A DNA stretch of 64,000 nucleotides. Source: Flavobacterium reichenbachii (lineage in GTDB: Bacteria; Bacteroidota; Bacteroidia; Flavobacteriales; Flavobacteriaceae). Positions 5,989 through 14,300 of this stretch are shown here, in pieces. Location of the stretch: assembly GCF_002217435.1 (NCBI RefSeq), contig NZ_MUHF01000032.1:62001-126000 (forward strand). Direction: 5' to 3'. How positions within the stretch are numbered: position 1 is the stretch's first letter; every line of letters begins with the position of its first letter. The translations under genes and the position numbers were made by a program. A model generated the notes under the pieces. The model was not told the DNA's origin. It ran no database searches and worked only from the letters and a program-made list of their open reading frames with translations.

Positions 5989-8900
5989 TTACTCTTTAAA
6001 ATATTCTTTTGAAAGCTTTTGAGCGATTAGTTTTCGTTTCTCTTTTGTGGCAATATCCTCACTGTCAAAGGTTTTTACCATTCTTTGTCCTTTGGTTCCC
6101 ACTCGGCCGTATTGAACAATGATATTTTTTTCTTCCTGGCTTATTTCCCAGAATTTATTGCTTCCTCCAGATGTATTAAGATATCTTTCGAAAACTGTAT
6201 TTGGGTTAGAAGCTTCATTTTGGTTTTCTTCATTATGCGTTTCAATCTCCAAATTGACACTTTCGATTTCAACTTCATCAAAGAAAAATTCATTTTGCAG
6301 TGCTGCGCCGATCATTTTCAAAACACGCGGTTTGTTTTCAATCCAGTCTTTTGAGTAAATCTGGCAGACTTTCCAGCCGTTACTTTTCAGGATTTCGGGT
6401 CTTAAAAGATATTGTTCCAGAATATCATCGTTGGCATAATGCACCTCATCATCAATCATAATTCCTAAAATAAATTCTTCGTCTTCGGCGGTTTTCTTAA
6501 CTCCCAAGTGGCATTTGAATTTACTCTGACCAATGTTTTTAGCCGAAAAATAACCCATTTTTGAAATTTCATCCTGAATTTGATTTACAATCAGACTCGA
6601 TGTTCCGGTATTGTTTTTACTGTTTATAGAATTCAGTACGTTATTTGCTGCTTCCAATTGTCCTAAACTGATAAGCTCTGCATACTGAAGGTATTTTCTA
6701 AAGTAATTTGCACCTTCATTATATTCATTTTTAATGTCAAAATATTTGATCGAACTTACAATGCACATACTTTTCTTTGCTCTTGAAAAAATAACATTCA
6801 GTCGTTTTTCACCGCCGCGTTTGTTGATCGGCCCAAAATTCATGAGCATTTTTCCGTTCGGATTATAACCAAAACAAGTACTCATAATAATAATATCGCG
6901 CTCATCACCCTGCACATTTTCAAGATTTTTGACAAAAAGTCCCACAAACTGATTGTTCTCAATTCGCTTATATTCTTCTTCGAGTAAGTTTTCAAAAACT
7001 TTATCTTCTATACAAAGCGCTTCTATAGCAGTTTCAATTTCGTTTTGCTGTTCCATTGAGAACGCCACAATACCAATACTCTGCTCTTTATTCTGCACTA
7101 AAAGTTCGCGAACCATATTGGCGATATACTGCGCCTCCAAAATATTAGAACGGTTATTATAAACACCATTTTTAATATAATGATAGGATATTGGTTTAGA
7201 AAAAAGCTGTTCTAAATTGGTTTTGGCAGTCGTTACATCTTCCACAATAATAGGTTCAGAAATCTTACTATGGTCTTTAAGATCTGGAATCGTGAGTAAT
7301 TTACTGTCATAAAATGAAGCATTAGAGAAACCGATCAAAGCTTCGTGTTTACTTCTATAATGCCATCCGAGCATAATAGACGGGAATTTACGCGCGCCTT
7401 GTGTCAGGAAACTATCTGCGTCTAACGAGAAATAATCGTTGTCTTCTTCTGTGGCATCGAGCCATAAATCGTCCTGATTTCCGGCTGCGCTTCCAAAGAA
7501 ATTACTTGGCGGCATTTGCATTTCGTCACCCACAATTATAGTTTGCTTTGCCCTGTAAATTGGCACAAGTCCTTCTTCTAAAGTAATCTGACTCGCTTCA
7601 TCAAAAATTACAACGTCAAAATAATCCTCGTTTACCGGCAGCGTATCCGAAACACTCAGCGGACTCATTAACCAAACGGGTTTTATCTCGCGGATAATCT
7701 GTCCGGATTCTGAAGACGCCAGATCACGAATGGACTTAAATCTAATGCTTTTACTGAATTCATTTTCCAGAATTTTTCTTCCTTCTGTTATTGATTTTTT
7801 CTCTTCTTTTTGTTCCGCTGTCATTCCCGAAACAGACATTTCAGACATTAAAATCAATTCTTTTAGATTACGGACTTGCTTTGAAACAATATATTTACCG
7901 TTTAATTCTAATAAATCGGCATACATCTTTTTTACTTTTTGAATAGACGAATGCAGCATATCCATATTGAATTTTTTATGCAGATAATTTACCGCATAAT
8001 ACTTTTCTAGTGATTTTTCGGCCAAAGTAATCTTCAAGTGTTCCAAAGGCACTTTTTTAGATTTTAATAATTGTAAAACCGAAGGATTTATATTTTGAAT
8101 TTCCTCAAATGATGAAGCATATAAATCAAAAAATAGCTTTTTGCCCGAGATTTCTATAAGTGCATTTTCGATTTCTGAAAGACTTAAATTTTCATAACCT
8201 TCAATATTTCCGGAGAGTAAAAAGCTGACTTTCAAAAACAAATCTCTTATCGTGATGACTTCTTTTCTTTCTGATTCACTTAGGTTTGCAGTAAAATTTA
8301 AAATAGTTTCATCCAGTTCATTTTTAAGCGTTTCGGTATTGTTTTTTAACGCAAACAAATCACCCAAACGGTATTTATTTTCGAAATTATTTTTGAGATT
8401 ATCCAATTCTTCTTCCATCTTATACTGTGCGCGGTAATTTCTCAGCACAGTCGATAAATTGGGTTTTACAGTATGTTTTTCAATATCATAAACTCCTAAA
8501 ATCTCATTCTTAGTTTTTTTGTATTCTGAATTAAAAAATTTAAAAAAGCTGTTTTCGCTTTTGCTGATGATCTCCAATGCAGCTTCAGCCTCTGTTTCTG
8601 ATATTTTTTTATTCCAATACGGATATTGATCTGCTAGTTTTTTAATATCATTTTTGACTTTTAAGAGGGTTTTAGTTTCTTTTTCCAAAGCATTAAAAAG
8701 AGAACTATCGGGCTGCAGTAATTCTGAAACATTTTTCTCGAAATAAGGAAAAGCAGCAATGGCTTTTCTCAGGAATTTCTGAATATCAAAAAAGGAATTA
8801 ATTTGGTTTGGAACCGTAATAAAGTCTAATCTTTCTGAAATATTTTCCAGCATTTCTAGCGCGTTTTCCAATTCGTTTTTAAAGTCTGTTACGCTTCGAT

Positions 8901-11391
8901 ACTTGTTAAAAGTATCTAACTTTAAAAAACGGAAAGGATGCACAGAAAAAAACTCAGACTGATTGGTTTCCTGATTTATGGCGTACAATTTTTCTATTGC
9001 TTCCTGATTTTTAATCCAGTCCTGCAAACCGGCTTTGTCATCGAGAATATTAAGGTTATCCAATAAAGCTTTGTGTGAACTGGAAATCAAAACATCAAAA
9101 AGAGATTGGATCGTAATGTGATTTTCTGCATCGATTTCAGCATTCATAAAATCATGAAAAGCACCAACTTTTGCAATTTCGCTATCAATTTTCTGAACCA
9201 GTTGTGCGCGATTTTCTGCAATAGACTGAAATTTATTTTTAGAGGCAGAAAAATCATTAAACGTCTTTTTCAGATCAAGAATAAACTCCTTTTTATCGGC
9301 TTGCGAATCATGAATCAAACAACATAAATCATCCAGTCCCTGATTTTTTAATCGATAAAAAACCACGTCAAGCGCCGCACGTTTCTCGCATACAAACAAA
9401 ACTTTTTTTCCGCTGGCCACATAATTGGCAATCAGGTTGGCAATAGTCTGCGATTTTCCTGTTCCCGGCGGTCCCTGAATAATATAACTTTCGCCCGATT
9501 CAGAATATTTTACAGCATTATTCTGCGTCGGATCACTTGCCACAACATTAAAGGTTTTAGTAAAACTGTTTCCGGATTGTGATTCGTTTTTAAAATCTTT
9601 TTGGGCTAATGAATTGAATAAATTTTTAAAAACATTACTCTCAACATTGTTTTCGATTACCTGATTATAATCACGGACGAGCGACATTTTTTTATAATTA
9701 AAATTACCCAGAATCAAATTACAAGTGTCAAATTCCCAGCGAAAAGGATTCGACTCACCTTCGTCAAGCTGATAAAATTCTCTTTCGACGGTTTTGTTTG
9801 GATTAAAAAACTGCGTGTTTTGTTTTATATCGCTGTTTATTAAATATTCTAAAGAAGAAGCCTGAGTGAAAACGTAATTTCTAAACAATTCTAAACCATA
9901 AGGCTGAAAATTTTCGGGCGTATACGAATAATTTAAGTTACGCTGATCCTGAATTGCGAGTTTCTTTTTAGAACGTTTATTAAACTGTGTGAGGATTTGT
10001 TTTGCCTGCGAATAAATCAGTTTTATTTTCGGCTTATCAATATAATCCAGCGCTATTCCTGAGTTATTTTTTTCGACCTGAACGCGAAGTAATTCAAAAA
10101 CAGATTCGATTTTAGTTTCAGAAAGCTGTATTCTTTCCGGCAGTCGAATGTCGTATAACTCTTTGAGCATATTGGCCAGCACGGGATTTATCTCTACCTC
10201 AGAATCCAGAAATTCTAACGAGTATTGATCTTTTAATCCTTTTTTCTTCGTGAGCGCTACCGATGCCAAAAGCAACGGCGAAACTATTTTTTCTGAACTG
10301 TTTTCTTTGGTATTAAACCAATTGAGGTTGCAGATCACTAATTTTAACTGACTGAAACCATACTCATTAATATCTTTATTGGCTTCTAAACGAATTTTAT
10401 CGAGCGTGGGAACGATATACGGATTGTCGTCAATTTCTAGATATTTGTTGAGCGAAATGGTACTGTTTTTACTTATTTTTTTTGAAATTTCTTCATTCCA
10501 GTAAAAAATAGAACCTGGATCAATATTTTTATAATCTAAAGCCTGAGGAACAGAAGATACGGTAAGATTTAAAAACTTTAAATTGGGCTGAAAATATAAA
10601 AGTCTGTTGCGTTTGCTGTTATCAAACAATCGGTTTCGAAGTTTCTCGTGAATAAACTGATTTTTATTCTGAACTTTTGCATCTATAAGATGAGATAAAT
10701 CGTATTCGTTTTCAGGATCGTAATCTCTGTAATTTTTGAGTTTTTCGATTATTTCATTCAAATCCTTCCAGCGCTTTTCTCGGTTTAACTCCGTCATTCC
10801 AAGAATAATATTCGCAATTGCAGGATTTATTCTGTTGTTTAGAGAATACATTTTGCTGCGATATTCTACAAACTCTTTCAGATCTTCGAGTTCTGTAAAA
10901 TCAAACTTCAGGGTAATACTCGCCAAAATCATTCCTAAAACAAAAATATCGGTCACGGGATCATGATGATCAAATTCAAATTCAAAACAACTGTAATCTT
11001 TTATATAAACCGCTTTTTTATTGGTTTCTTCTTCATTTTCAGAAACACTTTTATTGCCGTATTCACGAGTTACTTCTTCGCCAATTTCTGTTTTAGTATA
11101 ATGCAGCCCGGAAATTTCAAACGCCTTGCTTTTACTTTTAAATAATGCAGCAACAGGTTTGAGATTATTTTTTATTTCGAATGTATTATCGATAATATTA
11201 AAATGTCCGTTCTCTATATAAATCGTAGAAATCGCATCCAAAGACGCCACTTTTCCTTGGTTATGAATAGCTGTAACGGTCTTTAGCAAGGGCATCATTA
11301 TCGCAATAATATCATCGCTTGTAAAGGTTCCTTTTTGAAAATTTTCGGTAATAAATTGATAGAATGCTGATTCTTTTATTGGTGCCGTCAT
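5989..11391 (-). CDS. Giant SF1 helicase with kinase-like N-terminus, nuclease-like and WGR domains
   Basis: Order of domains in this 1800-residue protein: (1) residues about 1-230 resemble a protein kinase C-lobe (AIHNQG, YIENGHFNIID, DPVTDIFVLGMIL, NREKRW), with HRD and DFG lost and no N-lobe; (2) a DUF4011-like segment from about 245 (LRNRLFDNSKRNRLL); (3) a COG1112-type SF1 helicase with GPPGTGKS near 639, FDEAS near 1263, GDEMQMPP, HYRSKHEALI, QGDERD near 1492 and NVIFSRAK; (4) a Vsr/MTES_1575-like nuclease fold about 1600-1695 with catalytic-site residues altered (CHLGV, GIMIDDE); (5) a WGR domain about 1734-1800 (YGRVGTKGQ). WGR domains bind DNA or RNA and occur in PARPs. The helicase motor looks active; the kinase and nuclease parts look dead. 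Related DUF4011 helicases occur in anti-phage loci. The start lies 1 bp after the protease stop. Confidence 0.85.
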   Translation of the reverse strand: MTAPIKESAFYQFITENFQKGTFTSDDIIAIMMPLLKTVTAIHNQGKVASLDAISTIYIENGHFNIIDNTFEIKNNLKPVAALFKSKSKAFEISGLHYTKTEIGEEVTREYGNKSVSENEEETNKKAVYIKDYSCFEFEFDHHDPVTDIFVLGMILASITLKFDFTELEDLKEFVEYRSKMYSLNNRINPAIANIILGMTELNREKRWKDLNEIIEKLKNYRDYDPENEYDLSHLIDAKVQNKNQFIHEKLRNRLFDNSKRNRLLYFQPNLKFLNLTVSSVPQALDYKNIDPGSIFYWNEEISKKISKNSTISLNKYLEIDDNPYIVPTLDKIRLEANKDINEYGFSQLKLVICNLNWFNTKENSSEKIVSPLLLASVALTKKKGLKDQYSLEFLDSEVEINPVLANMLKELYDIRLPERIQLSETKIESVFELLRVQVEKNNSGIALDYIDKPKIKLIYSQAKQILTQFNKRSKKKLAIQDQRNLNYSYTPENFQPYGLELFRNYVFTQASSLEYLINSDIKQNTQFFNPNKTVEREFYQLDEGESNPFRWEFDTCNLILGNFNYKKMSLVRDYNQVIENNVESNVFKNLFNSLAQKDFKNESQSGNSFTKTFNVVASDPTQNNAVKYSESGESYIIQGPPGTGKSQTIANLIANYVASGKKVLFVCEKRAALDVVFYRLKNQGLDDLCCLIHDSQADKKEFILDLKKTFNDFSASKNKFQSIAENRAQLVQKIDSEIAKVGAFHDFMNAEIDAENHITIQSLFDVLISSSHKALLDNLNILDDKAGLQDWIKNQEAIEKLYAINQETNQSEFFSVHPFRFLKLDTFNKYRSVTDFKNELENALEMLENISERLDFITVPNQINSFFDIQKFLRKAIAAFPYFEKNVSELLQPDSSLFNALEKETKTLLKVKNDIKKLADQYPYWNKKISETEAEAALEIISKSENSFFKFFNSEYKKTKNEILGVYDIEKHTVKPNLSTVLRNYRAQYKMEEELDNLKNNFENKYRLGDLFALKNNTETLKNELDETILNFTANLSESERKEVITIRDLFLKVSFLLSGNIEGYENLSLSEIENALIEISGKKLFFDLYASSFEEIQNINPSVLQLLKSKKVPLEHLKITLAEKSLEKYYAVNYLHKKFNMDMLHSSIQKVKKMYADLLELNGKYIVSKQVRNLKELILMSEMSVSGMTAEQKEEKKSITEGRKILENEFSKSIRFKSIRDLASSESGQIIREIKPVWLMSPLSVSDTLPVNEDYFDVVIFDEASQITLEEGLVPIYRAKQTIIVGDEMQMPPSNFFGSAAGNQDDLWLDATEEDNDYFSLDADSFLTQGARKFPSIMLGWHYRSKHEALIGFSNASFYDSKLLTIPDLKDHSKISEPIIVEDVTTAKTNLEQLFSKPISYHYIKNGVYNNRSNILEAQYIANMVRELLVQNKEQSIGIVAFSMEQQNEIETAIEALCIEDKVFENLLEEEYKRIENNQFVGLFVKNLENVQGDERDIIIMSTCFGYNPNGKMLMNFGPINKRGGEKRLNVIFSRAKKSMCIVSSIKYFDIKNEYNEGANYFRKYLQYAELISLGQLEAANNVLNSINSKNNTGTSSLIVNQIQDEISKMGYFSAKNIGQSKFKCHLGVKKTAEDEEFILGIMIDDEVHYANDDILEQYLLRPEILKSNGWKVCQIYSKDWIENKPRVLKMIGAALQNEFFFDEVEIESVNLEIETHNEENQNEASNPNTVFERYLNTSGGSNKFWEISQEEKNIIVQYGRVGTKGQRMVKTFDSEDIATKEKRKLIAQKLSKEYFKE

Positions 11392-11392
11392 C

Positions 11393-12595
11393 TTAATAAG
11401 TATTTTCCAGATCAGATTGTAAAATAGTGTTTAAAACAGCCGTACAAGTCTGAGTAAATGATTTATACGTCTTTTCGGTAAGATTTAATTCCTTTTTCAG
11501 AATCGTTTTCATATGATCTTCGAGTCCTAATTGTTCAGAAATATCCAAAATATGTCCGATAAATGCTTCTTTCAAATCAGCATCGCATAAGGCAAAATCG
11601 AGCATTACATAGGCATAATACTCTTTTAGGTTTTTCTTGCTGTTTTCTATTTTCAGTTTAAAAGCTTTATCAATAACAACATCACTTTTTCGGTCTGAAT
11701 TAGAAAAATATTGCTTAAAAAGTGCCGTACAATATTCAGATTGTGTCCATTTTGGTTTCAGAATAAGTGAGATTAATTCTTTAGTACTATCAAAAACTAA
11801 TTTTTTGGTAAATAAATTGAGCTGATGCAGATCGATTTCGCCACAAATAATTTTTTCTGTTCTGGAATAAAAATTTGCGTTGTCGTTTTGAAAAATTTCT
11901 AAAGATTTGGCACGAATAAAATTCTCTGGATGTGTTTCGCCATCAGAACCTTTTTGGATTCTTTCGAGGATTTCGTTGGCTTGTTTTAAATAACTTTCGG
12001 CCGAGACTTTTTCTAAGCCGGTATTTAATTTAACTAAAGTTTCGATCGTAGTTTGCAAGCTTCCGCTCACTTTTAGTGCGCCCAAGTCGCAGAACAATTC
12101 GGTATAAAGCTGGTATAATCTTGCGGTTTCGTAATAAAACAATTCACTGTCAGGATCACTCGAAATGGTATTGATAATTCTGTTTGTTATTTCGAAATCA
12201 CCATTTTCTAAATTAAAAAGTAAAATATGCGACAATTCGTGACCGAATAAAACCAGCAGTTCATCATCGTTTAACAATTTTAAAATACTGCCCGAAAGAA
12301 TAATATGCGCTTCATTTTCAAAAAAGACAACTCCGGCGTTATTGCCGTCTATGGTCTGCGATTGATAGATAGTAATCGGGATAATAATTCCTAATCTGTC
12401 TTTTGCGGTGTTTAAAATTTCATAAACTTTTGGTTCCGTTTCCGGCTCTATGCGATATGAATTTTTTAATAAATCGGTTTTGTATGCCTCTTGTTGTTCT
12501 GCTTTTACTTTTTCTTGAGAAAACCAAGACCAGGTTTTGTCTTGCTTTTTAAAATAATCTCTTAAATCAGAATGGAATGGAAATGGTTTAATCAT
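11393..12595 (-). CDS. Cytosolic M48-type metalloprotease with C-terminal TerB-like region
   Basis: This 400-residue protein has the zinc motif HELSH at 119-123 and the third-ligand segment ELFCD at 166-170, as in the M48 (HtpX/Ste24) family. Unlike membrane-bound HtpX it has no obvious signal peptide or membrane helix, so it is probably cytosolic. Residues about 330-385 (FALCDADLKEAF, ISEQLGLEDH) look like a helical TerB-type domain, a weaker call. It starts 9 bp after the NUDIX regulator and ends 1 bp before the giant helicase, implying one transcript and joint function. It might process or activate its partner. The substrate is unknown and no characterised system with this exact pairing is known to me. 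Confidence 0.75.
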   Translation of the reverse strand: MIKPFPFHSDLRDYFKKQDKTWSWFSQEKVKAEQQEAYKTDLLKNSYRIEPETEPKVYEILNTAKDRLGIIIPITIYQSQTIDGNNAGVVFFENEAHIILSGSILKLLNDDELLVLFGHELSHILLFNLENGDFEITNRIINTISSDPDSELFYYETARLYQLYTELFCDLGALKVSGSLQTTIETLVKLNTGLEKVSAESYLKQANEILERIQKGSDGETHPENFIRAKSLEIFQNDNANFYSRTEKIICGEIDLHQLNLFTKKLVFDSTKELISLILKPKWTQSEYCTALFKQYFSNSDRKSDVVIDKAFKLKIENSKKNLKEYYAYVMLDFALCDADLKEAFIGHILDISEQLGLEDHMKTILKKELNLTEKTYKSFTQTCTAVLNTILQSDLENTY

Positions 12596-12604
12596 AGTAT
12601 TAGT

Positions 12605-13297
12605 TTAAGCGAATTTTATTTCAAAATGAAAACCTCCCTTTCTTAAGTCATTATATTTCTGCTTATTAAAGCAAAATAATTTGGCAGGGCGTCCCGTTTT
12701 TATTGGCGAATAATTTTCTGTTTCTTCTACAATTCCGAAACTGAGAATTTTTTTGCGGAAATTTCTGCGTTCAATTTCCTTTTCTAAAATAGTGCAGTAT
12801 AAATTTTCGAGTTCAGAAAACAGAAATTCTTTGGGCAGAAGATCAAAACCAATAGGTTCGTAGGTAAGTTTTGCCTGCAGACGTTCTATTGCCTTTTTTA
12901 GAATTATATTATGATCAAATGCCATTGCCGGAACATCATCAATTTTAAACCATTGTACTTTCTCGGCATCAGAATCGGCTTTGATTTGTAATTTTGAAGG
13001 ATCTACCAAGGCAAAATAAGCCACAGAAATAACCCGATTTCTCGGATCTCTATAAACATCATCACCAAACGTAAAAAGCTGTTCAAAATAATTTACTGCT
13101 ACGTTAGTTTCTTCCTTAAGTTCTCTTTTTACAGCATCCTGCAACGATTCATCGTTCTTAACTAATCCGCCGGGAAACGCCCAATATGATTCGCTTGAAC
13201 CAAATTTCTGCTGGATCAAAAGAACATATAACTGACTGTTTTGATACCCAAAAACGATGGCATCTACAGCTACTCTAATATTTTGCAAATTTTCCAT
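12605..13297 (-). CDS. NUDIX-winged-helix regulator (NrtR-type), probable ADP-ribose sensor
   Basis: This 230-residue protein has an N-terminal NUDIX domain (FPGGLVKND near 41-49, then RELKEET at 58-64) and a C-terminal winged helix of the NrtR type (RRNFRKKIL, then GRPAKLFCF). The NUDIX box is nearly intact; only the late Gly is Asn, so some ADP-ribose or NUDIX hydrolysis may remain, unlike the two NUDIX regulators at 54-55.7 kb. Characterised NrtR proteins repress NAD genes and release DNA on binding ADP-ribose, fitting an operon full of ADP-ribose enzymes. It heads the protease-helicase transcript and is the best candidate for the palindromes at 5907-5983. Confidence 0.82.
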   Translation of the reverse strand: MENLQNIRVAVDAIVFGYQNSQLYVLLIQQKFGSSESYWAFPGGLVKNDESLQDAVKRELKEETNVAVNYFEQLFTFGDDVYRDPRNRVISVAYFALVDPSKLQIKADSDAEKVQWFKIDDVPAMAFDHNIILKKAIERLQAKLTYEPIGFDLLPKEFLFSELENLYCTILEKEIERRNFRKKILSFGIVEETENYSPIKTGRPAKLFCFNKQKYNDLRKGGFHFEIKFA

Positions 13298-13317
13298 AAC
13301 TAAAAAATCATATCGAA

Positions 13318-13325
13318 CAAATATA
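13318..13325 (-). promoter_or_regulatory. -7 element of the NUDIX-protease-helicase transcript
   Basis: TATATTTG on the minus strand matches TAnnTTTG and lies 21 bp before the start codon at 13297. No TTG sits at the ideal spacing; the only nearby TTG (TTGAC) is too close and lies in the neighbouring hairpin. Confidence 0.5.
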
Positions 13326-13329
13326 ACGA

Positions 13330-13383
13330 ATGAGAGTCAACTTTATAATTATACCAAGGCATAATTATAAAATTGACTCTCAT
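13330..13383. repeat. Long near-perfect inverted repeat upstream of the NUDIX gene
   Basis: ATGAGAGTCAA (13330-13340) and TTGACTCTCAT (13373-13383) pair exactly, and the inner TTTATAATTAT and ATAATTATAAA pair too, leaving an 8-bp loop. It separates the PKD lipoprotein stop (13411) from the NUDIX promoter. It could terminate the upstream gene, act as an operator, or both. The centre shares TAATTATAC with operator 1 at 5907-5927, though such AT-rich matches arise by chance. Confidence 0.7.
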
Positions 13384-13410
13384 CATTATTTTTTCTTTTT
13401 CAGGAGCTTG

Positions 13411-13767
13411 CTAATTCACTGTTATGCTCTTTTTAGGACTGCTTGTACAAGTTGCATTTCCTTCTTTTGTTGTAACATCTGCTTTGACCTCAAAAGTACC
13501 TGCCGCTGCATAAGTATGCGATACAGATGTGCCGGTTCCTGTTGTTCCGTCACCAAATGTCCATTTTACATCACTTAATGTTCTGCTCCCGTTATACTCT
13601 ATAGAATAATTAATTTTCTTAGAATCTGCCGCATCAACAGAATGCTTTAACTGGATAAATAATGAATCTCCAAAACAATCAACTATTTCTTCCTCATCAT
13701 GTTTACTGCAAGAATTAGCTGTAAATAATACGATTGCGAGTATTAAAACTGATACTATCTTTTTCAT
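13411..13767 (-). CDS. Small PKD-domain lipoprotein A
   Basis: This 118-residue protein starts with a signal peptide ending in a lipobox (TANSC, Cys at 20), so it should be a lipoprotein, followed by an acidic linker (KHDEEE) of the kind often linked to surface export. The rest is one PKD-like beta-sandwich: KWTFGDGTTGTGTSVSHTY and AAAGTFEVKADV. Such domains mediate protein or glycan contacts. The neighbour at 13890-14249 is a paralogue with the same layout, so this is a tandem duplication. Two Cys pairs could form disulfides. Function unknown. Confidence 0.75.
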   Translation of the reverse strand: MKKIVSVLILAIVLFTANSCSKHDEEEIVDCFGDSLFIQLKHSVDAADSKKINYSIEYNGSRTLSDVKWTFGDGTTGTGTSVSHTYAAAGTFEVKADVTTKEGNATCTSSPKKSITVN

Positions 13768-13889
13768 AATTAGACTTTTAGTGTTTGTCTATCAAAATTA
13801 TCCTTTTAAAAGATAAAGTCAAACAAAAAAAGAAGAATTTTCATATAATTCAAAAGCTTGTTTTTTTATAAACCTTGACAACCAATATA

Positions 13890-14249
13890 TTAGTTTATCT
13901 TTACCGTTTTCTTTTCGGTTACGGTACAATTCTCTCCATCTTTTACAATTGTTACATCGGCTTGAACTTCATAAGTTCCTGCTGCTTCATAAGTATGGGT
14001 TACTTTTAAACTTTCTCCAGCTGTTTTTCCATCACCAAATGTCCATATTATATAACTTAAACTTCCACTTCCTTCATATTTAACCGAATAAGTAATTTTC
14101 TTAGCATTAAGCGGATCTAAAGCATATTGTATTTCAACCTTAGATGATTGTCCCCAACAATTTGTTATAGAATCTATTTGTTCTTCGGTACAGGAATTAG
14201 TAACAAAAAATACTATGAATAGTAATAAAATCTTAGCTGCAGTTTTCAT
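13890..14249 (-). CDS. Small PKD-domain lipoprotein B
   Basis: Paralogue of 13411-13767: signal peptide with lipobox (TNSC), then a single PKD-like domain with IWTFGDGKTAGESLKVTHTY and AAGTYEVQADV. I use ATG at 14247-14249 (119 residues), because the longer reading begins with TTG and adds residues ahead of the signal peptide. Both paralogues carry a Cys-Trp/Phe-Gly segment after the linker and a C-terminal Cys-Thr. Roughly 120 bp separate them, with no clear promoter or terminator. Function unknown. Confidence 0.72.
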   Translation of the reverse strand: MKTAAKILLLFIVFFVTNSCTEEQIDSITNCWGQSSKVEIQYALDPLNAKKITYSVKYEGSGSLSYIIWTFGDGKTAGESLKVTHTYEAAGTYEVQADVTIVKDGENCTVTEKKTVKIN

Positions 14250-14300
14250 ATTGTAGGTTAAGCGATTTGGCAAGTTATAGAAATTAATTCGGGGTAGTAA

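Noticed and set aside
13330-13383. Simple terminator of the PKD lipoprotein gene
   Set aside because: The T-run is on the wrong strand for that gene and the repeat abuts the NUDIX promoter, so I recorded it as an inverted repeat with open role.
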